This document shows, in pieces, positions 7,879 through 16,855 of a stretch of DNA of 64,000 nucleotides. Made by a program: the position numbers and the translations under genes. Within the stretch, counting starts at the first letter, position 1; the number at the start of each line of letters is the position of its first letter. Source of the stretch: JAEUHQ01 sp964538915 (lineage in GTDB: Bacteria; Planctomycetota; UBA1135; UBA2386). The notes below the pieces were generated by a model. It searched no databases, had not been told where the DNA came from, and worked only from the letters and a program-made list of their open reading frames with translations. Location: NCBI GenBank assembly GCA_964538915.1, contig CAZIFB010000014.1, positions 1 to 64,000 of the forward strand. The letters run 5' to 3'.

Positions 7879-9698
7879 TGGCCTTCGGCAGCATCCTCCT
7901 CGCCGCGATCGGCATCGGCCTGCTGATCTTCGTCCACGAACTCGGCCACTTCCTCGCGGCACGAATGGCCGGCGTACACGTCGAGGTGTTCTCGCTCGGT
8001 TTCGGACCGCGCGTCGCAGGGTTCGTGTGGCGCGGCACCGACTTCCGCCTTTCGGCGGTGCCGTTCGGCGGATTCGTGATGGTCGCCGGGCAGGACCCGG
8101 GCGACCGGCGCTATCCGCGCGAACAGTCCCTCTGGTCCAAGTCGATCGGCCAGCGCGCTCTGTTCTGGTCGGGGGGCGTGGTCATGAACGCGCTGTTCGC
8201 CCTCGTCGCATTCCCGATCGTGTTCCGCGTCGGCGTGGACTTCACTGCCCCGGTGATCGGCAGCGTCGCTGTCGGGGGCGCCGCGTGGGAAGCGGATCTC
8301 CAGGCCGGCGAGCGCATCCTGTCGGTCAACGGCAAGGCGATGTACTCCTTCGAGACCCTCGCGACCGAGCTCGCGCTGGTCGGCAACCGCGCCGCCGTTC
8401 TCGGAGTCCGGGACGCTGGGGGCAAGGAGCGCCTCGTAACCGTCGTCCCCCACTACGACGCGGATTCGGGCCTCTACGGCCTCGGGATCCAGAGCGCCGT
8501 CGATCCGGCCTTGCCGCAACTTCTCGTCGGGACCGACAGCCCCACGTTCGCGGCCGGCCTCCGGACCGGGGACGTGCTGGAGGAGTGTGCGGGGCGCCCA
8601 CCCCACGACCTCCTCACGCATCCGCTGCAGCAGGAACCGACGGTGGTCCGCGTGCGCCGCGGCGACGCGACGGTCGAGGCCACGGTGATGCCCCGGATGA
8701 GCGACGAAGGGCAGCCGTTGCGCATCGGAGTCACAGGGCTGCCCCGCCGAATCGAAGGCTTGCGCGGCGCCCATCCGCTCGTCCAGCGCCTCGGACTGCG
8801 ACGCGGTGACACCGTGCTGGCCATCGACGACCGTCCGTTCACGACCGGAGAGCTCACCTCGTTCGGCTCCGGTCCCGACCGCACCCGCTGGCACGTGCAG
8901 CGCGACGGCAAGACCCTCGTACTCGAGGGTGCGACCGACGCGGCCGAGCGCGGGTCCCTCCGCGACCACGTCGCCCTCGGCAGGGACTCGGCGAGCCTGC
9001 TGCTAGATCCCGTCGACGGCGATCCCGCCGCGAACGCCGGCCTGCGCAGCGGCGACCGGGTGATCCGCATCGACGAGCGCAAGATCGACGACTGGGCAGA
9101 CCTTGTTTCGGCCGTCGAAGGCGCCAACGAGCGACCGCTGCAGATGGTCGTACGCCGCCTTGCCGCCGGCGCCGCTGCCGATGCGCTCGCCGACCCGACC
9201 GCCGGGGAAACGATCACGCTCACCGTCACGCCGGCGAAGAAGGCAGTCCTCGACTTCGGCCTGAACCCGCAGTTCCGGACGCTGATGCAGGAAGTGAAGG
9301 CCGAGTCGTTCGGCGAAGCGATCCGCCTCGGCTTCGTGTGCTCGCTCGACCTCGTGAAGCAGCTCTACATGACGATGAAGCGGCTCTTCACCGGCGAAGT
9401 CGGCGCGAAGAACCTCGGCGGCATCATCCGCATCAGCCAGTTCAGCTACCAGGCGGCAGAACGCGGCGCGAGCTGGTTCTGGTTCTTCCTCGGATTGCTG
9501 AGCGTCAACCTCGCGTTCGTCAACCTGCTGCCCATTCCGGTGCTCGACGGCGGGTACCTGCTTTTTCTGCTGATCGAGAAGGTGAAGGGTTCGCCCGTGA
9601 GCACCCGCGTGCTCGGCTACAGCCAGGTCGTCGGTCTCGTGTTCGTGCTGCTGCTGGTGTTGTTCGTCACCTACAACGACATCCTGCGCCTGCTCTGA
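7878..9698 (+). CDS. rseP: RseP-like site-2 zinc metalloprotease with four PDZ-like domains
   Basis: 606 residues, longer than the roughly 450 of typical RseP. Intramembrane protease that cleaves membrane-anchored regulators. Active-site HELGH is at residues 20-24 in the first membrane segment, and the second conserved motif (PIPVLDGG) has LDGG at 556-559 in a C-terminal segment. Between them are four successive PDZ-like units, each with a G-L-x-x-G-D-type turn: ADLQAGERILSVNGK, AGLRTGDVLEECAGR, LGLRRGDTVLAIDDR and AGLRSGDRVIRIDERK. RseP from Proteobacteria has two. The ATG overlaps the dxr stop by one base. A likely target would be an anti-sigma factor, but none is encoded nearby. Confidence 0.9.
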   Translation: MAFGSILLAAIGIGLLIFVHELGHFLAARMAGVHVEVFSLGFGPRVAGFVWRGTDFRLSAVPFGGFVMVAGQDPGDRRYPREQSLWSKSIGQRALFWSGGVVMNALFALVAFPIVFRVGVDFTAPVIGSVAVGGAAWEADLQAGERILSVNGKAMYSFETLATELALVGNRAAVLGVRDAGGKERLVTVVPHYDADSGLYGLGIQSAVDPALPQLLVGTDSPTFAAGLRTGDVLEECAGRPPHDLLTHPLQQEPTVVRVRRGDATVEATVMPRMSDEGQPLRIGVTGLPRRIEGLRGAHPLVQRLGLRRGDTVLAIDDRPFTTGELTSFGSGPDRTRWHVQRDGKTLVLEGATDAAERGSLRDHVALGRDSASLLLDPVDGDPAANAGLRSGDRVIRIDERKIDDWADLVSAVEGANERPLQMVVRRLAAGAAADALADPTAGETITLTVTPAKKAVLDFGLNPQFRTLMQEVKAESFGEAIRLGFVCSLDLVKQLYMTMKRLFTGEVGAKNLGGIIRISQFSYQAAERGASWFWFFLGLLSVNLAFVNLLPIPVLDGGYLLFLLIEKVKGSPVSTRVLGYSQVVGLVFVLLLVLFVTYNDILRLL

Positions 9699-9735
9699 CG
9701 TTGCCCGCACGGCGCGTTTCGCGTCGAATCGCCCT

Positions 9736-10596
9736 GTGCCCAACGTGATGCCCGTGCTGCGCCTCCTGCGCGTCGGCACGCTCTTCTCCCCCGCTGCGGA
9801 CGTCGTCGCCTCCGCAGCCATCGCGCAGCTGCCGTGGTCGTCCGACGTCGGGCGTGCGGTCGCGGCGAGCGTGCTGCTCTACGCCGCCGGGATGGTGTGG
9901 AACGACGTCGCAGATCGTCGCGAGGACACGGTGCAGCGGCCGGAGCGACCACTTCCGCGCGGCGACCTGTCGTCCGCGTTCGCGATCGCGCTCGGCACCA
10001 CACTGATCGCCGCCGGGGTCCTCCTCTCCCCTTGCATCGCGCACCACGGGCTCATCGCGGCACTGGTCCTCGCGTACGACTTCGGGGCGAAACGAACCGG
10101 CTGGCTCGGTCCGATCGTGATGGGCGCACTGCGCGGCCTGAACCTCTCCACCGCCCTCGCGATCGGCGGCGCATCGATCGCCGCGGAGCACCGGCACGCC
10201 CTGGTGGTAGCGGCCGTGTGTTACGGCGGCTACATCGTCGCCGTGACCATCCTCGGCATCTTCGAGGACACGCCGAACGTGCGCCCACGCGCCGTCGCCG
10301 CCGTGCAGACGGCACCTCCGCTGCTCGCGTTGTGCGGACTGTGGACCGTGCAGAACGGGCTGTGGCCGGCGCCGGCGATCGCGGCGCTCCCGGCGATCCT
10401 GTTCCTTCGCGGCAACTCTCGGCGGAAGAACTGGGATCGCGCCGCGATCCGGCGATCCATGACCTTCCTGCTGCTCGGCACGATGGCCTTCACGGCGCTC
10501 CTCGCGCTCGCGGCCGGGCGACCGATCGAAGCGGCGGCCATCGCCACCGTGATTCCGGCGGCGCGATGGATCTCGCGCCGCATCGCCCTCACGTGA
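9736..10596 (+). CDS. UbiA-family prenyltransferase-like membrane protein
   Basis: 286 residues with about eight hydrophobic segments. The first polar loop carries the Asp-rich UbiA signature NDVADRREDTVQRPERPLPRG, where the aspartates bind Mg-diphosphate and RPxRPLPxG is typical of the superfamily; a second loop around VLAYDFGAKRTGWLG is the expected second motif region, with YDFGAK in place of the usual second Asp-rich box. Members transfer prenyl or similar groups to aromatic or sugar acceptors (menaquinone, haem O, decaprenyl-phosphoribose). The acceptor cannot be told from the sequence. Start options are GTG 9736, GTG 9745 and ATG 9748; none has a clear ribosome-binding site. Convergent with the next gene, 6 bases apart. 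Confidence 0.8.
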   Translation: MPNVMPVLRLLRVGTLFSPAADVVASAAIAQLPWSSDVGRAVAASVLLYAAGMVWNDVADRREDTVQRPERPLPRGDLSSAFAIALGTTLIAAGVLLSPCIAHHGLIAALVLAYDFGAKRTGWLGPIVMGALRGLNLSTALAIGGASIAAEHRHALVVAAVCYGGYIVAVTILGIFEDTPNVRPRAVAAVQTAPPLLALCGLWTVQNGLWPAPAIAALPAILFLRGNSRRKNWDRAAIRRSMTFLLLGTMAFTALLALAAGRPIEAAAIATVIPAARWISRRIALT

Positions 10597-10602
10597 GACG
10601 GG

Positions 10603-11436
10603 TCAGACCTTGTGTCCCATCGCACGCAGCCGCGTCTGCCAGGCAGCGCGCGCTTCGTCGCGAGACATCATGCCCTGCAGGACGAGCGACTTGAGGGCAG
10701 CCTTGAATCGCTCGAGTTCCGCGGACGGCGACGGCGCGGTGAGCGGCGACGGAGCCGCGCTGATCCGTGCGGTCTCCCGAGCGGCAACGGGCGGCGGCGC
10801 AGTGTCCGCCTCTTGCTCCTCGTCAGTGGACCGGTCGCCCTCGGCCTGGTCGTTCTGCTCGTCCACCACGGCGGCGACGAGGTGCTCCTCGATCGGCACC
10901 GACGGCGGCGTGGCCTCGGTCGTCCCGACTTCCTCGCGGAACTGGCGGCGCACTTCGTCGACGTCCGTCGCGAACGGGTCCTGGCCGATGTGCTTGTCGC
11001 CGACGTCCGCCGTTCCCTCCCAACGGAACTCGTCCAGCGAGTCGCCGACGATGTTGCCGATGCTCGGCTCGATGCGCGCTTCGGCGACCGGAGCGCGACG
11101 CTGGTTCATCGCGGTCAGGACGAACGAGTTCATGCGGGCCAGGGCGTCGATCAGGAACGCTTCCATCTCCTGCTCGACCCGGACGCCCGCCTGTTCCTGC
11201 GCGTCCCGTGCGACCTTCTCGACGATGTTCGCGGCCTGACGGGTCGCGTGCGCGAAGAAGTCGTGCACCTCACGGGTCAACTGCTGGTCGCGCACTTCGC
11301 GCGCTTCCACCTGCTCCAGCTCGCGCAAGGCCTTGTTCTCGTAGAGGACCGAACCGCTGCTCATGGGAGCGCGGGCCTGCTGGCGCTTCCGCTCCTTGCG
11401 GAAGTCGTCGAACTGATCGTGGCTTCGGATGGGCAT
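10603..11436 (-). CDS. Hypothetical protein, coiled/charged
   Basis: 277 residues, not recognised. The N-terminal half is helical and charged (MPIRSHDQFDDFRKERKRQQ, then a region rich in Glu/Arg/Gln with possible coiled coil to about residue 120), the middle is an acidic, Pro/Ala/Thr-rich linker (about 185-240), and the last 40 residues form a short helical module (ELERFKAALKSLVLQGMMSR) resembling a SHOCT-like tail. No signal peptide or membrane segment. The start at ATG 11436 is fixed by a very good AAGGAAGGAG ribosome-binding site ending 3 bases before it. It lies 40 bases downstream of the CCA-adding/poly(A) polymerase-like gene and is probably in the same transcript. Confidence 0.7.
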   Translation of the reverse strand: MPIRSHDQFDDFRKERKRQQARAPMSSGSVLYENKALRELEQVEAREVRDQQLTREVHDFFAHATRQAANIVEKVARDAQEQAGVRVEQEMEAFLIDALARMNSFVLTAMNQRRAPVAEARIEPSIGNIVGDSLDEFRWEGTADVGDKHIGQDPFATDVDEVRRQFREEVGTTEATPPSVPIEEHLVAAVVDEQNDQAEGDRSTDEEQEADTAPPPVAARETARISAAPSPLTAPSPSAELERFKAALKSLVLQGMMSRDEARAAWQTRLRAMGHKV

Positions 11437-11476
11437 GATCTCCTTCCTTGGCAGCGCGAACGCCGCCACCTGCCCC

Positions 11477-12838
11477 TTATCGAGCCCGGTCCGCTCCGCC
11501 TTGACGATCGCGCTCGACCAATTCCCGCAGGAGGATCAGGGCGGCCGGACGGTCCATTGCCGCCGGCGCTTCGTCCGCCGCTTCGTGCACCGCCCGGATC
11601 AGCGCGCCGATGCGAGGACCCGATGGCACGCCGAGTTCCAGCACGTCCGCACCGGTGACGAGCGGCTCCGTCTCCGGCGGCAACGCTGCGAACCTGGCCT
11701 GGGCGAAGTCCCAGGACGAGAGATCGGCATGGCAGCCGAGGCAGTCCGCGCGGTGGAACGCGAGGTGTTTCGCGAAGTGAGGCGAGCGCATCCACCGCTC
11801 TGCGCGCCGAGGGCGCATCTTCGGCAACGCCGCGAACCGGATGTGGTCGCGGCAGATCTCCACCACCGCTTCGCGCAGCTCGCTCGGCGCGCGCAAACGA
11901 CGGAGCACGTCGTCGGCCATCGACGCCGACAGCGTGTCGTGCCCGTCGAACCGGATGCGATCCTCGGCCTGGCGCCACGTCGGCGGCTTGCCGACGTCGT
12001 GCAGCACCGCACTCCACGAGAGCACCGCGTCACCCTCGGGAACGTGGCCGAGCACGAGGCAGACGTGCGTCAGCACGTCGCCTTCCGGGTGGTACTCCGG
12101 CGGCTGCGTCACACCGTCCATGGCCGCCACCTCGGGCAACACGACCGCGGCGATCCCGAGCCGCACCAGCAGTTCGAGTGCGCGCCCGCGACCTCGACCT
12201 GTGAACGAATCCGTCAGTTCGGCGAACGTGCGCTCGGCAGACACGGTCGCGGCGCCTCCGGCCCGCGCACGCAGGGCCGCGCTCGTCGCGGCCTCGATCT
12301 CCAGGCCGCATCGCGCCGCGAAGCGGATCGCACGCAGGAGCCGCAGCGGATCCTCTTCGAAGCGCCGCCCGGCGTCACCGATGCACCGAAGTGAGCGTGC
12401 TTCCAGGTCGGCGAGCCCGCCGCACGGATCGAAGACTTCGCGCCGTCCGACGTCGAGGTAGAGCGCGTTCACCGTGAAGTCGCGGCGCACCGCGTCGATC
12501 GCCGGATCCGTCACGAACTCGACGGCGTCCGGCCGACGGCGATCGGCGTAGCCGCCGTCGCGGCGCAGAGTCGTCACGGAGATGGGCGCACCGATCGACG
12601 GGATCCGACACACGCCGAGCCGCGCGTCCCGTGCGTCGGCGTCCGGGAACGCACGCAGCACGCTCTGCGGCTCGAGGTCGGTGGCGACGTCGAAGTCCCG
12701 CGGTGCATCGCCGAGCAGGAGATCGCGCACCGTGCCGCCGACGAACCACGCTCGCCCGCCCGCCCGCTCGATGCCCTCGAGCACCGACGCGACCGGGTCC
12801 GGCACGGCTGGCTCGAGTTCGATCCTGGCAACACCCAT
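11477..12838 (-). CDS. CCA-adding enzyme / poly(A) polymerase family nucleotidyltransferase
   Basis: 453 residues. Class II nucleotidyltransferase: the head has WFVGGTVRDLLLGDAPRDFD, with the GG and DxD catalytic signature, then RRDFTVNALYLDV, the DPCGGLADLEARSLRCIGD block and EEDPLRLLRAIRFAARCG. The C-terminal part carries an HD phosphohydrolase-type motif (AVLHDVGKPPTWR and later H residues). Head plus HD domain is typical of bacterial tRNA nucleotidyltransferases that add or repair the 3' CCA end; distinction from poly(A) polymerase I is not possible by eye. ATG 12838 directly precedes family sequence, and a TATCCT hexamer lies 8 bases upstream with no ribosome-binding site, suggesting a leaderless mRNA. 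Confidence 0.9.
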   Translation of the reverse strand: MGVARIELEPAVPDPVASVLEGIERAGGRAWFVGGTVRDLLLGDAPRDFDVATDLEPQSVLRAFPDADARDARLGVCRIPSIGAPISVTTLRRDGGYADRRRPDAVEFVTDPAIDAVRRDFTVNALYLDVGRREVFDPCGGLADLEARSLRCIGDAGRRFEEDPLRLLRAIRFAARCGLEIEAATSAALRARAGGAATVSAERTFAELTDSFTGRGRGRALELLVRLGIAAVVLPEVAAMDGVTQPPEYHPEGDVLTHVCLVLGHVPEGDAVLSWSAVLHDVGKPPTWRQAEDRIRFDGHDTLSASMADDVLRRLRAPSELREAVVEICRDHIRFAALPKMRPRRAERWMRSPHFAKHLAFHRADCLGCHADLSSWDFAQARFAALPPETEPLVTGADVLELGVPSGPRIGALIRAVHEAADEAPAAMDRPAALILLRELVERDRQGGADRAR

Positions 12839-12846
12839 GGTGGGCC

Positions 12847-12854
12847 AGGATACT
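12847..12854. promoter_or_regulatory. Symmetric divergent -10 element
   Basis: AGGATACT. Read on the minus strand it gives TATCCT (12852-12847), 8 bases before ATG 12838; read on the plus strand it gives GATACT (12849-12854), 6 bases before ATG 12861. The two start codons are only 22 bases apart, so one element seems to serve both directions with essentially no 5' untranslated region. Confidence 0.5.
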
Positions 12855-12860
12855 GCCGCA

Positions 12861-13469
12861 ATGTCGTCGTGGCGGCCGTCCCCGTTTCGCAACCCTGCGA
12901 CGTGGTACCTCGTGCTCGGGATCGGACTGCTCGGCACGAGCCTGTGGGTGCCGTGGTTCACCGCGGAACGCACCGCGCGCATCGAACGCCGCGCGGACGG
13001 AATCGCCGAGGCGCTGATCGAAGCTGCGCGGGACTTCGGCGGATCCGCCGCACCCGACTCCGAGGTCCTCCACGCCCGCTTCCTTCGCATCGCCCTTCGC
13101 GACGGTCTCCATCTCCTCGACCTCGAAGTGCGCGACCCGTTGCCCGGCACCGTGCTGACCCTCGAGAGCAAGCACTACGCGTTCCATCTCGCCCCGTCGC
13201 CGGTCCCGGCGAACGTCGTCGTCGGCCGCGGCACCGTGCCTGCCCTCGAAGCGATGGCCTGGCCTCTGTCGGCCACGGGCCCTGGCCACTGCGCGTTCTT
13301 CCACCCGGACGACGCGCCGCGCGCCTACTCGCGCAATCTCGCGGCGAGCTACCGCGGGCTCGGCGACCGCCGCCCCACCCCGGGGCAGAGCCACCGGCGG
13401 CCGCACGGTCTGCTCGAGATCACGTCGTACTACCGCGGCTTCGACGACGAACGTTGGATCCTGTTCTGA
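12861..13469 (+). CDS. Hypothetical protein with N-terminal membrane anchor
   Basis: 202 residues, not recognised. One hydrophobic segment (about residues 13-32, TWYLVLGIGLLGTSLWVPWF) follows a short basic N-terminus, so the rest probably faces the periplasm. The remainder is mixed alpha/beta with no motif I can name and ends in GFDDERWILF. ATG 12861 is preceded by a -10-like GATACT six bases upstream rather than a ribosome-binding site. It is convergent with the kinase gene, 6 bases apart. Composition and codon use look like the neighbours, which supports a real gene. Confidence 0.65.
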   Translation: MSSWRPSPFRNPATWYLVLGIGLLGTSLWVPWFTAERTARIERRADGIAEALIEAARDFGGSAAPDSEVLHARFLRIALRDGLHLLDLEVRDPLPGTVLTLESKHYAFHLAPSPVPANVVVGRGTVPALEAMAWPLSATGPGHCAFFHPDDAPRAYSRNLAASYRGLGDRRPTPGQSHRRPHGLLEITSYYRGFDDERWILF

Positions 13470-13475
13470 ACCCGC

Positions 13476-16190
13476 TCAGCGGCGGCGCGATGACGGCGGC
13501 GGACCGCCGCGTTCCGGGCGGTCACCGGAGGGGATCTTCTCGCGCAGTTCGGCCAGATCCTTCAGCAGTTCCGCCGGACCCGACCGGCGCACCAGCCCCT
13601 CGACCTCCGCGAAGAGCTCCAGCCTGAGGAAAGGCGGCCGTCCGTTGCGGCGCGCATCCGCGAACTGCCGGAGTCCCGCCACGACCCGGGCAGCCTCCGC
13701 CTTGGCGGCGTCGAGCTTGCCGGCATCCGCCAGCAGGTTCGCGAGCGACACCCGCGCCCGCAGCAGATCGATCGGATCACCCTTCATCCCGAGGCTGTCG
13801 CCGATCGCGAGCGCGAGCCGGAGTTCCCGCTCCGCTTCGTCGCGTCGAGCGGCCGCCGCGCCCCCCTCGCCGGCGCTGCCGCGAAGGAGCAGTCGACCGA
13901 GCGCCGCACCGCATCGCGCGCGCAGGATCTTGTACTCGGCGAACTCCGGCTGACGCTCCAGCAGCGCCACCGCGAGATCGCGTGCTTCCTGCACACGGGC
14001 GACCACGGATGCGGGTTCGTCGTCCCGGTCGGGGCCTGGCGGCCCCGGCCGCCGATCGTTGAGCAGCGCGTTGCACAACTCGATCGCGTACTGATCGACG
14101 TCGGGATGGTCGCGAACGAGCTGCCGGAAAATGGTGATCCCGGCCGTGCGGTCCGCGCGTCGCTCGGCTTCGCGTTCGCCATCGCGATCCCCGGGGCCGC
14201 CGCGCACGCGCCCGCCGACCAGGAGGCACCTGGCGCGCAGTGCCAGGTACTCGGGCTCAGCGGGACTCTGCTCCAGCAGGCCGGCCAGGATCGTCGACGC
14301 AGCCGCGAGTTCCTGCCGGCCCTCGCCGCGACCGCGGAGCGCCTCCCTCCCGCGCTCCGGTGGCCGCCGCCCCGGTTCCCCGGCCAGCAGTGCGTCGGCG
14401 AGCAGGAAGTGGGCTTCCGCGCGACGGAACCGGAGCGATCGGGCATCGGTCGTCGCATCCGCGCCGAGGAGTTCGAGCGCAGCGCGCAGCCGTTGTTCGG
14501 CCTCCACCGGCCGGCCGCGACGATGCTCGAGTTGGCCGTACGCGAGCAGGACGTCGGCGACCTCGACCTTCGTGTCGCGTTCCGTGATCTCACGGAAGCG
14601 CTCGAGGGCCTTGTCGTATCCCGCCGCTGCTTCGTCGAGGTTGCCGAGCCGCGCCTGGATCACACCGACGCGACGATGGGCGCGCGCGGTCTCGAGTCGA
14701 AGGGACTGGTTGTTGTCGTTCTCCGAGGCGAAACGGTCGAAGTGTGCGAGCATCGTCTGCAGCAACGACATGTCGCGAGGATCGACCGGGCGCGCGAGCA
14801 CGGTCTGTTCCCCGGTGTCCTGCTCCTCCCCGAACGCCTGCGCCGGGTCGCGGCCGACCAGCTGGTCGAAGAAGACCGCGAACGTGCTGCGCATCAGCTC
14901 GAGGTTCCGCTCCTTCTCCCGCGAGCGATTCTGCGCCTCGGCAGTCGCCGCCTGTTCCCGTCCGAGCGCATCGGCAGCCACCGCGTACGCGACCCAGCCC
15001 GTCACCGCGGCTCCGATCACCGCGACGATCGTGCTCGCCGCCAGCGCCGCCATTCCGCGGTTCCGCCGGCACCACCGCAGCAGCAGCTGCGGACCCGAGT
15101 GACGCCGCGCGGAGATGGGGCGATCGGAGAGGAACGCATCGAGGTCCGCGGCGAACGCCTGGGCATCCGGGTACCGGTCGGCCGGGTCGCGGGCGATCGC
15201 GCGCTCGATCACGATCGCGAGGTCCTCCGGCACGTCGGGTGCGGCCTTCGCGAGGGGCGTCGGCGGCGAGGTACGGATCCGCTCCATGAGTTCGCTGCGC
15301 GTTCGCGCTGCGAACGCGTGCCGCAGCACGAACAGTTCGTAGAGCGTGATGCCGAGCGCGTACACCTCGCTGCGGACGTCGTACAGGCCAGCGAACTGCT
15401 CCGGCGCCATGTATTGCAGCGTGCCGAGCAGGTCGCCCGAGTGCGTCAGTCCCTCGGCCTCCAGCGCCTTCGCGAGACCGAAGTCGGTCACCCACACGTG
15501 GTCGTCGCCCTCGACCAGCAGGTTGCCGGGCTTCACGTCGCGATGGAGCGTGCCCTGCGAGTGCGCGTGGTGCAGCGCGCTCGCGGCCTGGCGCCCGATT
15601 TCGGCAACCTGACGCGCACGATCCCGCCACGCCCCGCTCGTCGAGGGCGGAGTCCGCGACGCTGCCTGCCGCCACTGCTCGAGGCTCTCGCCGGCGATGA
15701 ACTGCATCGCGTACCAGTGGTAGCCGTCCGTCTCGCCGCTGCCGAACACCGGCACGATGTTGCTGTGGTGCAGTTGCGACGCGATCCTGGCCTCGCGACG
15801 GAAGCGCTCGAGCTGGTTCGGCGTGAGGAGAGACGCCTGCGGCAGGACCTTCAGCGCGACGCGCCGTTCGAGCGACTCCTGCACGGCCTCGAAGACGACG
15901 CCCATGCCGCCGCGACCGACCTCGCGTACGATTCGGAAGTCGCCGAGCCGTTCCATCGCCGGCACCGAGGCGCGCAGCGTTCCGAGTCCCGTCGTCGACA
16001 TCCGCTCGCGCTTCACCCGCTCGAGCGCGACCAGGGTCGGCAGCAGCTCGCGCAACGTCGCCGCGTGGTCGGGGTGGGCCGAGGCGAACTGCTCGATCAC
16101 GACGGTCTCGCCGCGCCGGTGGCGGTCGAGGAACTCCTCGACGAGCGCTTCCACCGGGTCGCGCGCGACGGACTCGTCGGTCGAACTCAC
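13476..16190 (-). CDS. Serine/threonine protein kinase with TPR tail
   Basis: 904 residues. An N-terminal helical segment (about 1-75) precedes a Hanks-type kinase domain (about 83-350): glycine loop VGRGGMGVVFEA, ATP-site lysine in VALKVLP, catalytic HRDVKPGN near residue 215, DFGLAK near 234, and the APEQ activation-loop end. A single membrane segment follows (about 375-400, STIVAVIGAAVTGWVAYAV), then about 500 residues of TPR-like helical repeats, expected outside the cytoplasm. The GTG start overlaps the stop codon of the ECF sigma gene (GTGA), so the two proteins are translationally coupled; sigma factor plus kinase pairs of this kind are known in planctomycetes, where the kinase is thought to control the sigma factor. 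Confidence 0.92.
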   Translation of the reverse strand: MSSTDESVARDPVEALVEEFLDRHRRGETVVIEQFASAHPDHAATLRELLPTLVALERVKRERMSTTGLGTLRASVPAMERLGDFRIVREVGRGGMGVVFEAVQESLERRVALKVLPQASLLTPNQLERFRREARIASQLHHSNIVPVFGSGETDGYHWYAMQFIAGESLEQWRQAASRTPPSTSGAWRDRARQVAEIGRQAASALHHAHSQGTLHRDVKPGNLLVEGDDHVWVTDFGLAKALEAEGLTHSGDLLGTLQYMAPEQFAGLYDVRSEVYALGITLYELFVLRHAFAARTRSELMERIRTSPPTPLAKAAPDVPEDLAIVIERAIARDPADRYPDAQAFAADLDAFLSDRPISARRHSGPQLLLRWCRRNRGMAALAASTIVAVIGAAVTGWVAYAVAADALGREQAATAEAQNRSREKERNLELMRSTFAVFFDQLVGRDPAQAFGEEQDTGEQTVLARPVDPRDMSLLQTMLAHFDRFASENDNNQSLRLETARAHRRVGVIQARLGNLDEAAAGYDKALERFREITERDTKVEVADVLLAYGQLEHRRGRPVEAEQRLRAALELLGADATTDARSLRFRRAEAHFLLADALLAGEPGRRPPERGREALRGRGEGRQELAAASTILAGLLEQSPAEPEYLALRARCLLVGGRVRGGPGDRDGEREAERRADRTAGITIFRQLVRDHPDVDQYAIELCNALLNDRRPGPPGPDRDDEPASVVARVQEARDLAVALLERQPEFAEYKILRARCGAALGRLLLRGSAGEGGAAAARRDEAERELRLALAIGDSLGMKGDPIDLLRARVSLANLLADAGKLDAAKAEAARVVAGLRQFADARRNGRPPFLRLELFAEVEGLVRRSGPAELLKDLAELREKIPSGDRPERGGPPPSSRRR

Positions 16191-16780
16191 GGCATCTCCA
16201 GATTCCCCAGGATGCCCTTCAGGCGCACGAGGGCCCGGACGTAGCGATTGCTGGCGGCGTTCTCCTGGATCCCGAGTACCGCAGCAGCATCCTTGTTCGA
16301 CAGCTCCTCGAAGTGACGGAGCAGCAGCACCTCGCGGTCGATCTCGTCCATGCTCTCGAGCGCTTCCTCGACCTTCTGCCGCAGCTCCTCGCGCATCACG
16401 GCATTGCTCGGCGACGTGTAGTGGCCGACGAAGAAGCCGGACAGGGTGCCGCTCCTCGGAGCCGTGATCTCCCGCCCCGCGCTGCGCATCTTCGCGCCCA
16501 GGTGCTTGCGGTGCAGATCGATCATCGTCTGCTGCGTCATCATCCGGATCCACACGAGGAACGGCTTGTCGTCGTCCCGGTACGCCTGCAGACGTTTGCC
16601 CGCCTCGATGTACGACTCCTGCAGCACGTCCTCCGCGTCGATGCGCCCGACGAGCCGCGGGTCCAGCCGGAACTGCACCATGCGCAGGAGCCGTTCGCGC
16701 AGGCGTTCGAGCAGCGCGGCCATCACGGAGTCGTCGCCGCCGCGAAGGCGCTGCTCGAGTTCTTCGTCGGTCGGTTGCAT
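16187..16780 (-). CDS. ECF-type RNA polymerase sigma factor
   Basis: 197 residues, the size of group 4 (ECF) sigma factors. Region 2 is visible at about residues 25-95 (FRLDPRLVGRIDAEDVLQES followed by a WIRMMTQQTMIDLHRKH block that would contact the -10 region), and region 4 at about 135-190 (MDEIDREVLLLRHFEELSNK, then AAAVLGIQENAASNRYVRAL) forms the -35-binding helix-turn-helix. No anti-sigma factor is adjacent; the coupled downstream kinase is the probable regulator. A TATCCT hexamer 8 bases before ATG 16780 and the absence of a ribosome-binding site suggest a leaderless transcript. Confidence 0.93.
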   Translation of the reverse strand: MQPTDEELEQRLRGGDDSVMAALLERLRERLLRMVQFRLDPRLVGRIDAEDVLQESYIEAGKRLQAYRDDDKPFLVWIRMMTQQTMIDLHRKHLGAKMRSAGREITAPRSGTLSGFFVGHYTSPSNAVMREELRQKVEEALESMDEIDREVLLLRHFEELSNKDAAAVLGIQENAASNRYVRALVRLKGILGNLEMP

Positions 16781-16788
16781 CCGGGACG

Positions 16789-16794
16789 AGGATA
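16789..16794 (-). promoter_or_regulatory. -10-like element of the sigma factor-kinase unit
   Basis: TATCCT on the minus strand, 8 bases before ATG 16780. Same hexamer and spacing as at the cca-like and DUF2961 genes. Confidence 0.45.
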
Positions 16795-16855
16795 GCCGAC
16801 GCGGGCGGACCGCCGCATCGCCGAAGGCACCGGAGCCAGGCCGGCACCGCCCCGT

